Assembly (NCBI RefSeq): GCF_032854445.1
Contig: NC_088295.1
Coordinates: 54,975,249 to 55,039,248 of the forward strand
DNA: 64,000 nucleotides
Direction of reading: 5' to 3'
Source: Liolophura sinensis
Lineage: Eukaryota > Mollusca > Polyplacophora > Chitonida > Chitonidae
Within the stretch, counting starts at the first letter, position 1. Each line of letters opens with the position of its first letter. The translations under genes and the position numbers were made by a program. Of the stretch, positions 48,501 to 59,200 are shown one piece after another. The notes under the pieces were generated by a model. It saw only the letters and a list, made by a program, of their open reading frames with translations. It was not told the DNA's origin and searched no databases.

Positions 48501-51500
48501 TCTGCACACCTTCCGCATGTTTGGCATTTCTCAGGTCAATTCCATTCACAGATAAAATAGCATCCCCTATAAACAGTCCGTCACATCTCTGGGCTGGTTG
48601 ACCCTCGTGGATTTCTGATATTAAGATTGGTACCCCATGCTCCTTACCGCCCTGACAAAGCAAAAAAAATATTTTATACCACCAATACATATGAATATTA
48701 TATAAAGAGTGTTTTACAATACATTCCCGTGATGAGCCAAGCCAGAAACAATTTGTTCAACTCAGTCCGGGAACAACAATTCCCGTGATGAGCCAAGCCA
48801 GAAACAATTTGTTCAACTCAGTCCGGGAACAACAATTCCCGTGATGAGCCAAGCCAGAAACAATTTGTTTAACTCATCCCGGGAACAACAATTCCCGTGA
48901 TGAGCCAAGCCAGAAACAATTTGTTTAACTCAGTCCAGGAACAACAATTCCGTGATGAGCCAAGCCAGAAACAATTTTTTCAACTCAGTCCAGGAACAAC
49001 AATTGCAATTGTCAAATTCTATACACATATCATAAGTTATAAAGATATCCACCATTCTTTGCAGTACACTAACAATGCTCAAAATCTGAGATTTGTGAAA
49101 GTCACAGGGACATTTGTTTCCCGTAGAACGATACATATAAAGCTGTACTCACGGTTATGGATAAGCCTAACCCTTCTTCTGGCCCTTTGTACAATTTGAT
49201 TCTCCGCACATCACCCAACCCATGTCTCTTCTTAAGGGAATTGAAATCCTGGGAAGAAAGTCACATTATTACATGATTACACATTAAAAAATAATACACC
49301 TGTGATAGGTGAACACAATACAGCAGAACATGTATTTTATTTATTTATTTATTGTTTGTTTTCATATGAGATCCTTAATTTCTGTAAAATAATATGGAAC
49401 CTACCACATACTGTGAAAACCATAAAAACAAAAATACCGAATTGTAGGCAAATTTTGTTATTGTGCACAGGCACAAAACAATGCTTAGGATCTGTTTTTA
49501 GACAAACAGGTCTTCACGTGTCACATTTACAAAAGTCGCTGTTCACTAACAATATATATGTATTATCCCAGGTTTCTAATGTGATTTGAGAGTTACATCG
49601 GTTGTCCACTGTATTTAACTACACTGAAGGCACGTCTATCCTTCGATTTTCTCAAAAACAATTCATCCGATCGACTTTACACTTGCAGGCTGAGGGACCA
49701 ACGAAATGGCGTCCTTTAAGTATTTGAAAAATTGCCTATTGGGTATGCACAAAAGGCGATAATAAGAGTCCATTCAAAATGACATAAGCATATTCATAAT
49801 CACAGACTTTGTGCTTTTTGTGTACTATCATGACTATGGACTAAAGTAAGATAAAGTAAGCTCCATAAACATAAATTTCTCATTATTTGGAATACAACTA
49901 ATTTCATAATTCTTGATGACTGATTATAAATATTGACATGTAAAACACTGCTGGCCGATGAGCTAAAACTAAGTAATAACATAACAAATCAACAGAGATC
50001 CAGATTCTCCTAAATACCGCGGTGAAAATGCCCTTACATGTCCTGGTGGAATAGGAAGCCTCTTCTTTCGACTGGTCCGTCCCCGACAGGCCCTAATCAC
50101 AGTCTTATGTCTGTGCAGGTGGATTTCTGCCTCTAACTGGTTCCATAGTTTGTCATGCTCAGCCCCCTTCATATCACGCCCCAGGAGTTGAATCTGCTGT
50201 ATTCTGGGGAAAGGCAGACAGCAAAATATGGAGAACATGTGAAAGTAAATGTAACAGTAAATGTACATGTATGTAAGAAATGCATTAATGCCACAAATTA
50301 CATGTACTTATTGCAAATAAAACCGAAAGTAAAACTAAATTTGTCATCAGTAGTCAAGCCCTTTCAATAGGCAACACCAATTACATTTTTTGTTCTATGG
50401 GCGAGTCGACATTGAAAAATTAAATAAAAATAAAATTAACAACCCATGTTTTTATTTAGCCCAATCTTATTGTCTTGTTTCATGATCTTCCTGCTTTACA
50501 AGGCATTTCAATCATGCAAATAGGTTTTTAACACGAATAATTACTCAGAAAATTCACATTTCCCACTAATTGTTTTTATTTTCATACCCTCCTCTGACAG
50601 ATGCTTCCTGCAATGTCTGCCCATAAAATAAAAATTTTCACTTGCGTGGTCTTAATAACTCCAGTATAAAATTCATTTGCAAATACTGTAGCACACATGT
50701 GGAAGGTTTAGAATATTCTTCAAAATCTTGTCATATAACATGCACTCAGTGATAGAAATAGAGCTGCAGCAATTGTATATTAGGCTACATAACCTACAAG
50801 CAACAAAATATATTCTGTAGTGTATAAGTTTGACACAAACATGAAAGAATGTCAAACAAATGTTCTGTTGGCTGCTGGCACAACATACCTGCCGGCAAGT
50901 TCTTTGTCTAAGTATTTAGCAGCTAGCCTTGCACCATATACTTCTCCCTGAAGAGCCAGGATGTACTGACGCAGTTCATGGTTTTCTTTTCGCAGTTCTT
51001 TCATTTCAGCGTCAAGTCTTGCCATACTCATCATGTCAGCTTTCCTACTGTCCATTTCATCTTCCTTTTGTAACAAAATTTAATGTCCTACATGTAATTA
51101 TTACACTTTCACACACTATTACCTGCACATATCCATAAAAAATGTTTAGGTTGAGGATAAATAATTTAGAAATTGTGCTGAAAGTACCAGAATTAAAACA
51201 ATAATTAAAAGGTTCGAAGATCAATGAAAAGAATTAAGGCTGACTATAGCCAAAAGAAAACAAATCAACAAAATACATGCAAATCGTACATTTGGAAATT
51301 TTCAACCAAAGAACGTCCTGGCCATGATAGGCCAAGACTGGGGTTGTATGACATAGTATAAATATATAAAAGAATTTGCTTTCTTTCAATACATTGTCAC
51401 AAAAGTACTAGAAAATGTTTGTGAAAATTTAGTTTGACAAAACATTATGTACCATGCTGATGGATTTTCTAAAAATATCATGAGAATGAGTTTATTTTCT

Positions 51501-53854
51501 TGTACAAGAAACAAAGAAAACTTGCCAAAAAGAATCTTTCACATATTTCTACACATGTAGTACTTGGGAACGTAATCTTCATGATCAGGTTAATCAACAA
51601 CTGCTTTCTTACAGCATAAGAACACATTTCTGTTCGAGACAATGGATGCAAACAAAAAGGTGTGGTTGTGCATGAGTGTCTATGTAATATAATGGATTAG
51701 ATCTACTGTGAAGTATTTGCAACAGCACAAGAGGATGGGAGACTAAGCGCTGAAAAGGGGTGAATAGATGGTAACACAAACAAATGGGTGTCTGGGTAAA
51801 GAGATAGACAAGCCACGACCAAATATCACTACAGGTCTGGAATTTCTTATGTGAAACACAATATTACAACAGCATCAACAGTTATCCTACCAGCTTCCTC
51901 TTGATGGCGTCTGAGTCAACATCCACACCTTTTGATTGGTGCAGCTGTAACTGTGAAGCATGAAGTTGCAGAAGGACATTATGTAGCTCTTTCTCCACCA
52001 CAGTCTTTGCAGCTCGAACTTCAACTAAATCTGATCTCAAATCCACAAGTTGGGCCTGTAAGACAATACCAGGAAATATGGATTAAATAACACTTCATCT
52101 ATTCTGCTTCACTGACTTGAACATGTGATCTAAAATGTCTATTATATTTGCACATGTTTTCTAAAGCACACTGACAAGCTGTTACATATACCAGACAAGA
52201 ATCTGGACAAACACAACCAGGATGGACTGAACCCAGGGACATTATATCAGAAACAAACAACACCAATAATGGATCAGACAAAATCCACCATGGATTGTGA
52301 ATGTCACAAATGGGTGTACCACGAAACAGCACATCAGACGTAAGCCAGACTAAAGTATCAGCCACCCATGTTAAAGAAAACTTTCAGATAGTGGTTTCAT
52401 TTCCCACTGCAGAATGCACAGTAGCAAAACAAAATAATTGGTGTAACATTGGTGTAAACGTAAGAGAATCAGTTTTCCTGGATTTCAGTAAAAAATTTCA
52501 GATTTCTAAGAATATCCTTGCCACTGGTGTTTCTTTTACTAAAAAAAAAAAGACTCTATATCTGTTCTCAACAAATCTAGTGCTCATTCTCATATTTGTC
52601 GTATTGAAATATGGCTTAAGTTGGTCCCAAATTAATGCTTGTTCTGCAGGTTGGCACTGGTGCACATATACATAAATGCTTTCAGTGATCCAAGAAAACA
52701 CAAACTATAATTGTCTGTCACTACAAAAAGTATCAAAGGATAAATTTATTTATTTATTTATTTATATGAGGGCAGCCAGCATTATGGTGGGAGGAAAGCA
52801 GACAGGGCCCAGGGTAAACCCACAACCATCCGCAGTTTGCAGGCAGACCTTCCCATGTAGTATGCTCATTTTTCGGGTGCAAACGCACTGGATTCATAGC
52901 CCTCTCATACACACACTGGCTTTGAACTGGTATACTATTCCATTAACTTCGCCATGAACTTATATTCCGCGAAATGACATTAAGCCATATTCATTAATTC
53001 ATTCAAATTTCTTGTAACCTAATCTCTATCTGGACCATGTAAATTACTACTGCTATATTAAGGAAGCATGTTGGATAACAGCCATTTTATTCGGCTCACA
53101 CAGATGAAAGTTCTCCTTGAAAGCCAGTATATTACTTTCCTTCTAATTTATTTATTGGATCGGTGTTTTACGCTGTGCTCAAGAATATTTCACTTATATG
53201 ACGGCGGCGAGCATTATGGTGGGAGAAAACCGAGTAGAGCCCTTGGGAAATTTTACTTCAGATGATCAGCAGTAAAGAGTTCAGTGGGGTATATTTAGGG
53301 TTGTGCATTAATCCTATTATAAGCAATAGCTTACCAACAAATCGGGTAGTCACAAGGTAAGAAACTATCAATCAGTAAAATATTTACTTAGGAATGAAAC
53401 TGAAATCCAAAATTAAGTCTGCTGTCTTTTAGCCAGCTGTGTAGAGGCTAAATGTACTTACAATTCAGTGAGGGGGAAAAATGACCTCAGAATGCAAATC
53501 AACACGTAAATATTACCCTAGTCTGGCCGTTACTGAGGTGTCGCACACGCATTCGCTTCTTCCGTTTACAAAATAAGAAATGTAACTGATTGACAGCTAC
53601 GTGTTGTTGTTGCACATTACCTCAAGTTTGGCATTCGACTGGAACACCGTCTGGGACTTGTGACACAGTTGAGCAAACGCCGCACTCAGTGCGGTCATTT
53701 TCTGTCTGCCTTCAAAGGTTAGTTCACATTGGTCCGGGTCTATTTCTCCAAGCAGCAAATCGAGGTCTACAAAGGCCTTGTCAAATTCTTTTTCAAGAAT
53801 TTCCAGCCACCGAAATGACAACGTAGCAGCCATTTTCGTTGATGAGATTGACAC
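45549..53854 (-). CDS. GOPC: Golgi-associated PDZ and coiled-coil motif-containing protein, 9 exons
   Basis: Coding exons in transcript order: 53621-53854, 51891-52055, 50889-51064, 50038-50203, 49153-49248, 48487-48651, 47544-47635, 46725-46895, 45549-45699 (stop TAA). Phases agree at every junction; 1416 nt, 471 residues (human 462). GOPC (PIST/CAL) is a trans-Golgi scaffold that binds C-termini of membrane cargo through one PDZ domain (established). Visible parts: '[20 protein letters not shown]' and 'GEIDPDQ' at the N-terminus; coiled coil around residues 75-200 with '[20 protein letters not shown]'; '[20 protein letters not shown]' and '[12 protein letters not shown]'; PDZ about 262-345 with carboxylate loop 'GLGLSI' and '[14 protein letters not shown]'; acidic '[14 protein letters not shown]' after it; low-complexity Ser/Thr/Gln-rich tail. 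Two N-terminal ATGs exist; the second (53831-53833, MAATLSFRW) may equally be the start. Confidence 0.97.
45777..45942 (+). repeat. tRNA-derived SINE of a second family
   Basis: The head 'GGCCCCAATAGCACAGCTGG' and 'TAGAGCATCCGCTTCGGGAG' looks like a tRNA with an A box, 'CCAGGGTCAATTCTGGGTC' supplies the B box, and it ends with 'ACGACGTTAAACACTCACTC'. Another SINE follows immediately. It lies in the last intron of GOPC, opposite to the gene. Confidence 0.8.
45943..46149 (+). repeat. Main tRNA-derived SINE, 5' truncated, with AAATA tail
   Basis: Landmarks are 'GTGAGTTCAAATCCAGCTTA' (B-box region), 'CGTACGTGGGAAGGTCTG', 'GGTTTCCCCCAGGCTCTGCC', 'CGCCGTCGTATAGGTGAAAT' and (AAATA)n. The 5' half of the head is missing, and the element joins the end of the second-family SINE directly. 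Confidence 0.92.
46235..46350 (-). repeat. tRNA-derived SINE fragment
   Basis: Landmarks are 'CTACTCAAGAATATTTCACT', 'ACGATGGCAGCCAGCAGTAC' and 'GATCCGCATG'. It is truncated and intronic in GOPC. Confidence 0.8.
46930..47087. mobile_element. Complete palindromic MITE, TA-flanked CCCTAAAT termini
   Basis: It begins TA-CCCTAAATGATCTC and ends GGTCATTTAGGG-TA. The inverted ends extend over about 30 bp ('CAAATTTCGTCCA' against 'TGGATGAAATTTATGG'). The 158-bp length and TA flanks suggest a Tc1/mariner-type non-autonomous element, by inference. It lies in a GOPC intron. Confidence 0.85.
47355..47498 (-). CDS. Candidate frame-preserving cassette exon of GOPC
   Basis: This 144-nt segment is open in the GOPC frame. 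It is preceded by 'TTTTTGTAG' and followed by the donor GTAAGG, and it enters and leaves in phase 2 like its neighbours, so it could be inserted between exons 47544-47635 and 46725-46895. It would add 48 residues after the PDZ domain, with a hydrophobic Cys-rich run ('[15 protein letters not shown]'). I know of no equivalent in vertebrate GOPC. Chance is possible. Confidence 0.35.
47786..48000 (-). repeat. Diverged SINE with tRNA-like end
   Basis: An AT-rich tail is followed by 'TTTTTAATGCTGTCCTCAAG', 'GGAGTAAACCAATGACCTTC' and 'GATTTGAACTCACGACCTCA' (B box in reverse). It matches the older SINE family also seen at 11560. GOPC intron. Confidence 0.65.
48128..48348. mobile_element. MITE, same family as the element upstream of TSPO copy 1
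   Basis: The left end 'TACCCTAATTCCTCAGCCTT' and right end 'AAGTTGAAGAATTACAGTA' are imperfect inverted repeats. The internal 'CATATGAAAGAGCAACTTTC' and 'CATGATTTTGGAGACAAAC' match 30535-30700. TA flanks both ends. Confidence 0.75.
48719..49010 (+). repeat. 56-bp minisatellite, 5 units, in a GOPC intron
   Basis: The unit 'ATTCCCGTGATGAGCCAAGC' to 'CCGGGAACAACA' recurs at 56, 56, 56 and 55 bp. The first units are almost identical; the last two have lost the GTCCGGG form and read GTCCAGG. Confidence 0.97.
51065..51890 (-). other. Intron 2 of GOPC
   Basis: In vertebrates the corresponding coiled-coil region contains a variable, alternatively spliced segment. No extra phase-compatible exon with coiled-coil character was recognised here, and direct joining of the neighbouring exons keeps the frame. 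Confidence 0.5.
52745..52870 (-). repeat. tRNA-derived SINE body fragment
   Basis: (TTTA)n tail, 'GCAGCCAGCATTATGGTGGG', 'CCACAACCATCCGCAG' and 'GCAGACCTTCCCATGTA'. GOPC intron 1. Confidence 0.9.
53145..53262 (-). repeat. tRNA-derived SINE 3' fragment
   Basis: TTTATTTATTGGATCGGTG tail, 'GTGCTCAAGAATATTTCACT', 'ACGGCGGCGAGCATTATGG'. GOPC intron 1. Confidence 0.9.
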
Positions 53855-54189
53855 AGAGTCATCATTTCAAAGTTATTCGATGGTTTCGTATCCACGGGAG
53901 ATAATTCTGGCTGACTTCACGCGGCCACTTCCCTTTGCTGTTAAACATTGTCATATAGCCCTTTGCTTAATTATTATCCGCAGATCTATACGATATCCAC
54001 ACTTCATGCGCGAGGATTTTATATGACATTTGGTAAAATCACCGCTTAAGGAAAAACAATAAACAAAAGCAAAAACCATAAACAAGTTTAGTGCAGGCCA
54101 TGAAACGTGCAGTATGCACACATTCCACAGATCAGCAAAGTACACGTGCCTGTTCTGAGTTGTATCATTGTGTAGGGTCTTGTTTACTT

Positions 54190-54325
54190 CATTGGTACTC
54201 TACACCGTACTCAAAAATACTTCACATATACGACGTCGACCAGCATTATGACGGGAGGAAACATGACAGAGCACGAGGGAAACCCACGACCATCCGCAGG
54301 TTGTTGCATACCTCCCAACGCACTG
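54190..54325 (-). repeat. tRNA-derived SINE body fragment
   Basis: 'CCGTACTCAAAAATACTTCA', 'GACCAGCATTATGACGGGAG', 'GGGAAACCCACGACCATCCG'. Lacks the AT-rich tail and the head. Confidence 0.9.
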
Positions 54326-54511
54326 TATTAAGCTTTTAAATACATTAACCCGCATTGTTATTCACACATAGGCCGTCAGTCCAGCATTATAAATCTTGCA
54401 CACCTTGCGTAGTACTGCTATGAAGAAATTTTTCATTTCATTTTATTTCTTCTGTCGAAAACACAACATTTGAATCGTAACCTATATGTCGGACTGTTCT
54501 TTTACACTGAA

Positions 54512-55034
54512 TCACAGAGAGAGTATTGTCACCGCTACAAGACACGATATTTCGTGTGAGAGGTGTTTGGAACAATGCTTTGAATATGCAGCTGTACTTT
54601 TGTATAGTTTGGGTTTTTTATGCCGCATGTTGCGGTGATTTTTGGCAAACTGGCTATCACAAGTTGTACATTTCTTCAGGATGACTTGCATGGAATCCGG
54701 CTCTGTTCTGATTACAATCCGAAATAGCGATCTTCCACAGACGATTAAAATATTCAGGCGACAGACTGTGTAAAATTCGCTGTACTTTGAATGTGCTAAT
54801 GACAGCAACAACGTCACAAGTATCCGAGAATATATATATATACACGTACGACACACCATGGATGATATCAGTGCTTGGAAGATAGATTGCAGTTGGCCAC
54901 ATATGGAATTTCATCTTTTCTATTGTTTCTTTATCTTCAAATTTCACTAAACACTTGTAACAATTGTAATAATTCGTATTTGAACTCTGTAACTTTATAG
55001 GCCTGTATGAGTGTACTATGTGACACATATACAT
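54512..55034 (-). pseudogene. Overlapping open frames with Cys/His pairs, possibly a decayed zinc-finger exon
   Basis: One frame (54657-55034) contains 'NCYKCLVKFEDKETIEKMKF'; a second, overlapping frame (54512-54859) contains 'KKCTTCDSQFAKNHRNMRH'. Each has a CxxC pair followed by His residues, and the two would join only through a frameshift. I do not recognise a family; it may be chance or a remnant. It may also lie in the 3' flank of the neighbouring gene. Confidence 0.2.
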
Positions 55035-55039
55035 TTATT
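55034..55039 (-). terminator. Poly(A) signal AATAAA for the cNMP-domain gene
   Basis: AATAAA on the minus strand, about 240 nt downstream of the TAG at 55280-55282. It is the nearest canonical hexamer after that stop. Confidence 0.5.
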
Positions 55040-55279
55040 ATACAAACTCGATATGTCATTGATAACAACTTACTGAAAGCACAAATTCATGGCAGAAAAT
55101 CATGCACTAAAAACAGGTTTAAATCAAACTGCATGAAATATGGTCGACAAATATAAGACCACACAATTCTCTTGAGTTTGGTAATATCTGGAGTAAGAAA
55201 TGGTATCTATATATTGTTCCGATGAGATTTACCGCTATCTGAATTATAAAGTATGGCCATTACGTGACCTCCATTTCCT

Positions 55280-56198
55280 CTAATCTTCCCTACACGTTAT
55301 CTCCATGGCCTTGTTACGTGGTATCTCCAAAAGTACACATTTTGTTACCATGGTGACCGTATAGCTTTCATCCCAGTCCAATGGATCCACTGAAAAACAG
55401 AACAAAACAAATTCAATTTACAACATTATAAGGCTTGTATTTATTTATTGGACTCTTTTCTAACGCGGCTTAAGACATACTCAAGAACTGACCACCAGTA
55501 CGATGGCGGAAGGGGCGTGTCGAGGCCAAGTGATTATGCCGCTCACCTTTCAATCGCTAGGGCTCACAAGGTGTGGGTTCAAACCTGTTCAGAACTGGAC
55601 TGGAAATTTGTAGATTCCCATGTTTTCACTGTTCATGAGGCCATGATGACAATAAGCTGTCTACGACGCTCGTGTGGCGGTTCGCACAGTCTCTTGTCTT
55701 CCATCATATATCTGTACATCACTTGAGAAGCCTCCGTAGCCGAGGTGGTTAGCATGCCAGCACGGCGCAATGAACCAGGAGCCTCCCACCAATGCAGTCG
55801 TTGTGAGTTCCATGCGGGGTCATGCTGGCTTCTTCTCCCGCCGTGCATGGAAAGGTCTGCAGTAAACCTGCTGATGATCTTGGGTTCCACGGGCTCTGAC
55901 CGGTTCCTTCACACCATAATGCTGGCCGCCGTCGTATAAGTGAAATATTCTTGAGTATGGCGTTAAACACTAATCAAATAAATAAATAAATGTACATTAC
56001 ACATGAGAAATTTCATCAATAATTCTTCAAAGATGACAATTCCTGACATCCCATCTCACAGCATGCACTATTTGTAAACTATATACAAGCCGTATCAGCC
56101 TTTAGGAGGCATATGCGTTTCGGGGCCCTATCTTAACTCGAATTAGACAAATGCATGTAATTAGAAATAAGGTAGGACAACTTGATATTTGAGGTGTT

Positions 56199-56242
<44 letters not shown>

Positions 56243-59200
56243 CTAAACTTCCGAATTTCGGGTTCTCGACCTTTGCTGTTTCGTGTTTTCGTGCTTCGCC
56301 CTTTTGTCTTTTCGCATTTCGACATTTTATCTATAAAGTCGAAAGTAAGAAAACGCAAGTGGCCGCAAGTGGCTTCCATATTTATGAAGTCTGGTGAACT
56401 TATTTACATCCCTGCCAGTTCGATTATCATGTCTCACGTGTTCTTGAAACAGGGGAGGTAACAACGGCACACACGTTTTCCGACAGTATTTCACTCAGTC
56501 ATGTTCCTTTGGTTGAACGTACTGTATAGTTATTACATTGTCTCGCAAAACCGCTGGACCAATTTTAGTGAAATGTTACATATGGATTCCCTGCATGGTT
56601 AGCATTAATTTTGATCAGAGTTATGACATAGATCAAAGTTTGCGTTAAATTTGTCAACTCTTCTGAATATATGATTAGGCGTACATGATTGAACAGCACG
56701 TTGCAAAAAACGTTAGCAATTCAACTCTTTCAAACACAGCGTCTCTAATAAATCCTGGAGAATCATAATTTATCAAAATTTATTTTGTTGTTCATTTTGT
56801 GCTGGACCCCAGAGTTGGCAAATATACTCATATGTATAATTATAATTACAAATTGCTTGTCCTTCTGTGGACGACCTAAGGGTGTAGGACTTGCCACTCT
56901 CTGGCTTTATCTTAACACGTCCGTCAAGCACCATCACTATGACAGGGGAATCTGAAAAACAAGATCAAAATGAGATACTACCGGTACTTTTCGTGTTAAT
57001 AAAACAGATTTTGCAGAAATAAATTATAAAAGCGCCATTCTTAATTTTAGATATAATGTTGGCTATGTATACGCACGGTAATAAACTTTCGAGAAAGAGC
57101 ATAAGAAATGTTTTGCTGATCATGTAATGGTATAAAGAATTACAACTTTATATTAGTATCGTTTAATCGAATTTTAGGAATGTTCCAGGTGGATGAGGGA
57201 AATCAGTTTTCAAGTCGTGTAAGATGCCAGTCTACAAGTTGTCGATAATCAAAAGAAGAGATTCCTTCCTTCATAGTTATAGATGAGCTTACTGACATGG
57301 TTTCTCCATTTCAGGAGTGATGAGTGATATATACGAATGTCTCTTTCTAAAGAGATAACCTTATCTACTTGGTTTTGCGATATAAATTGTCGGTTAATTA
57401 AGCCTGAATATATACTGACCTGAAACCTGATTGAAGTCGACTCGAGCGCGTCGTTCATATTTGTTCACGTTAGACACCAGGACCAAATCATACAACACTG
57501 CCAAGGAACAACCACCGAACACTTCAGTCCTCTTTAGTACTTTGGCCAAAACCTGCAAGTAAAATTCATTATAGTTTTTGAGTCATTTATTTCTCAAGCT
57601 ACCATTATATCTCCATATCTGATCCTCCGCAATGTTAAGTAGTTAGCCAGTTTTCTAGCCATCGTTCTTGTCATTATAATTATACATAGCCATTGGAATT
57701 TAACAGTATCTGTGAGCTGTTCATCGTCCTGGCAAAACCGCCTCTGGCTCAATGACCTCCAGAATATCACGTAAAAGGAACAGTAAGGTTAATTTCGGAA
57801 AGAAATATGGATACTACCTCCAGCTGAAATTCTGCAGGTAGCAGCCTGTACAAGTCGCTTTGAAGAAAATCTGCACGTCGTTCCCACATCTTTTGTCGGT
57901 TTTGCCAGGGTTCCAATGCCCTCTGTCGGCGCTCCTGTATATTGTTCGATAGAGATAGTAAAAATGATTTGTTGGTATATTTTCCATGTGGGCATTTTAA
58001 AAGAAAGTGTTTGGGAATTAATACACGTTAAATTCGGTCATCTCTTCGTGATGAATGGCATGGTAAAGTTCCCCTCAATACACCAGCCTTTTTTTATTTT
58101 GCTAATTATAATTAATCTGATAATTTTATGCGTAAATCACTTAAACGTGATACCTAACTAATTAAATTTAACACGTGTTTCTTTTACTCGTCAGTATTAG
58201 AAAATTAAAAAATTAGCACTTTTTCTTTTTCAGTCAATAAATTAGGAATATCTCTCCCAACAAACCCTTCAAAGAAAAGAATGGTGGCTTGCCAAAGCTG
58301 AGAAAATTTTTCCTTCTATATAATATAGGCCAACAGAGAACTGTACTTGTTTGAATAATGAATTCTTATAGCATTGCGTTCTCACTGTTGTGCAATATAC
58401 CGTACTGAAAGCACTGTTGGCATATATAATTACCATGTCCATTGTCTCTGCGATATGTCTGAGTCGGATAGGAATCACTTCACAGCACGTTATGGCTTGA
58501 AGTCTGTAGCAGCTTTTATGTCCAAGACGTAAACCTTCAACAGACGCACTTGTTTTTGATGAATTTGTAACACGTGACATTTTCACTGAATTAGTATACT
58601 ACAGTGATGAAAATCTGTTGGCATCCAGAACATGGTAAGGAGAAGAGCAACCTGAAAGGTGACTGATGGCTAAGGGAAAAGGTCAAGCGGAAATGTCACT
58701 GATTGGCTGAGAGTGAAAGATTTGCTATTCAAGGTCGCAAGTTTTGCGCGCGCCACAACTGAGGGGGAGTAATTCAATAATTTAGGCCTAAGCTGTGCAG
58801 CCTCTAACGCCAATGCTTGCCTTGTCAATGAGGATTGTAGGACAACTTCTAACGTTGCAGTACTCAGTGTTAATTAACCGGGTGTAAACCCCTGAGTCGC
58901 CATTAAGTTGTATACCTCATTTTGATTTAATCTATGAAAATCTATATATTGCAGCTAACTAATGTCGATTCCATTTCCCTTCAAAAATGTCAAAACGGAT
59001 CCTCAAGTTTGTATTTCTTCAATTGTGATAATCCACACTAATTCCACAATAATATCACAGTTTCAACTTTTAAAAATCGCACACACCAAAATTTGCACAC
59101 ACCACTTATTTTCGTACTTATAGAACAGCAACACTCGATCCTCAGCCCTAGATATTTCATGCAGCTTTAGATGACCAAATATGAGCAAAACGTTATGACT

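Larger units (their letters stand above)
53855..55279. other. Intergenic region between GOPC and the cNMP-domain gene
   Basis: It contains the GOPC promoter side (right after 53854), a SINE fragment (54190-54325), two overlapping minus-strand open frames with Cys/His pairs (54512-55034), and an AATAAA signal on the minus strand (55034-55039) that suits the cNMP-domain gene. Confidence 0.5.

Noticed and set aside
55727-55993. A functional tRNA gene at the SINE heads
   Set aside because: A and B boxes are present, but the heads do not form a complete cloverleaf and are followed by the SINE body; they are tRNA-derived.
56161-56461. Open frames on both strands with Ile-Tyr repeats
   Set aside because: They are produced by the (AT)n microsatellite.
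58434-58585. A separate gene starting at the ATG near 58579 (MSRVTNSS...), with an upstream ATTGG and a GCGCGC patch resembling a promoter
   Set aside because: The exon joins the upstream exon 59790-59866 in the correct phase, and 'SCYRLQAITCCEVIPIRL' completes the cNMP fold begun there. A single gene explains it better, although an internal start is not excluded.
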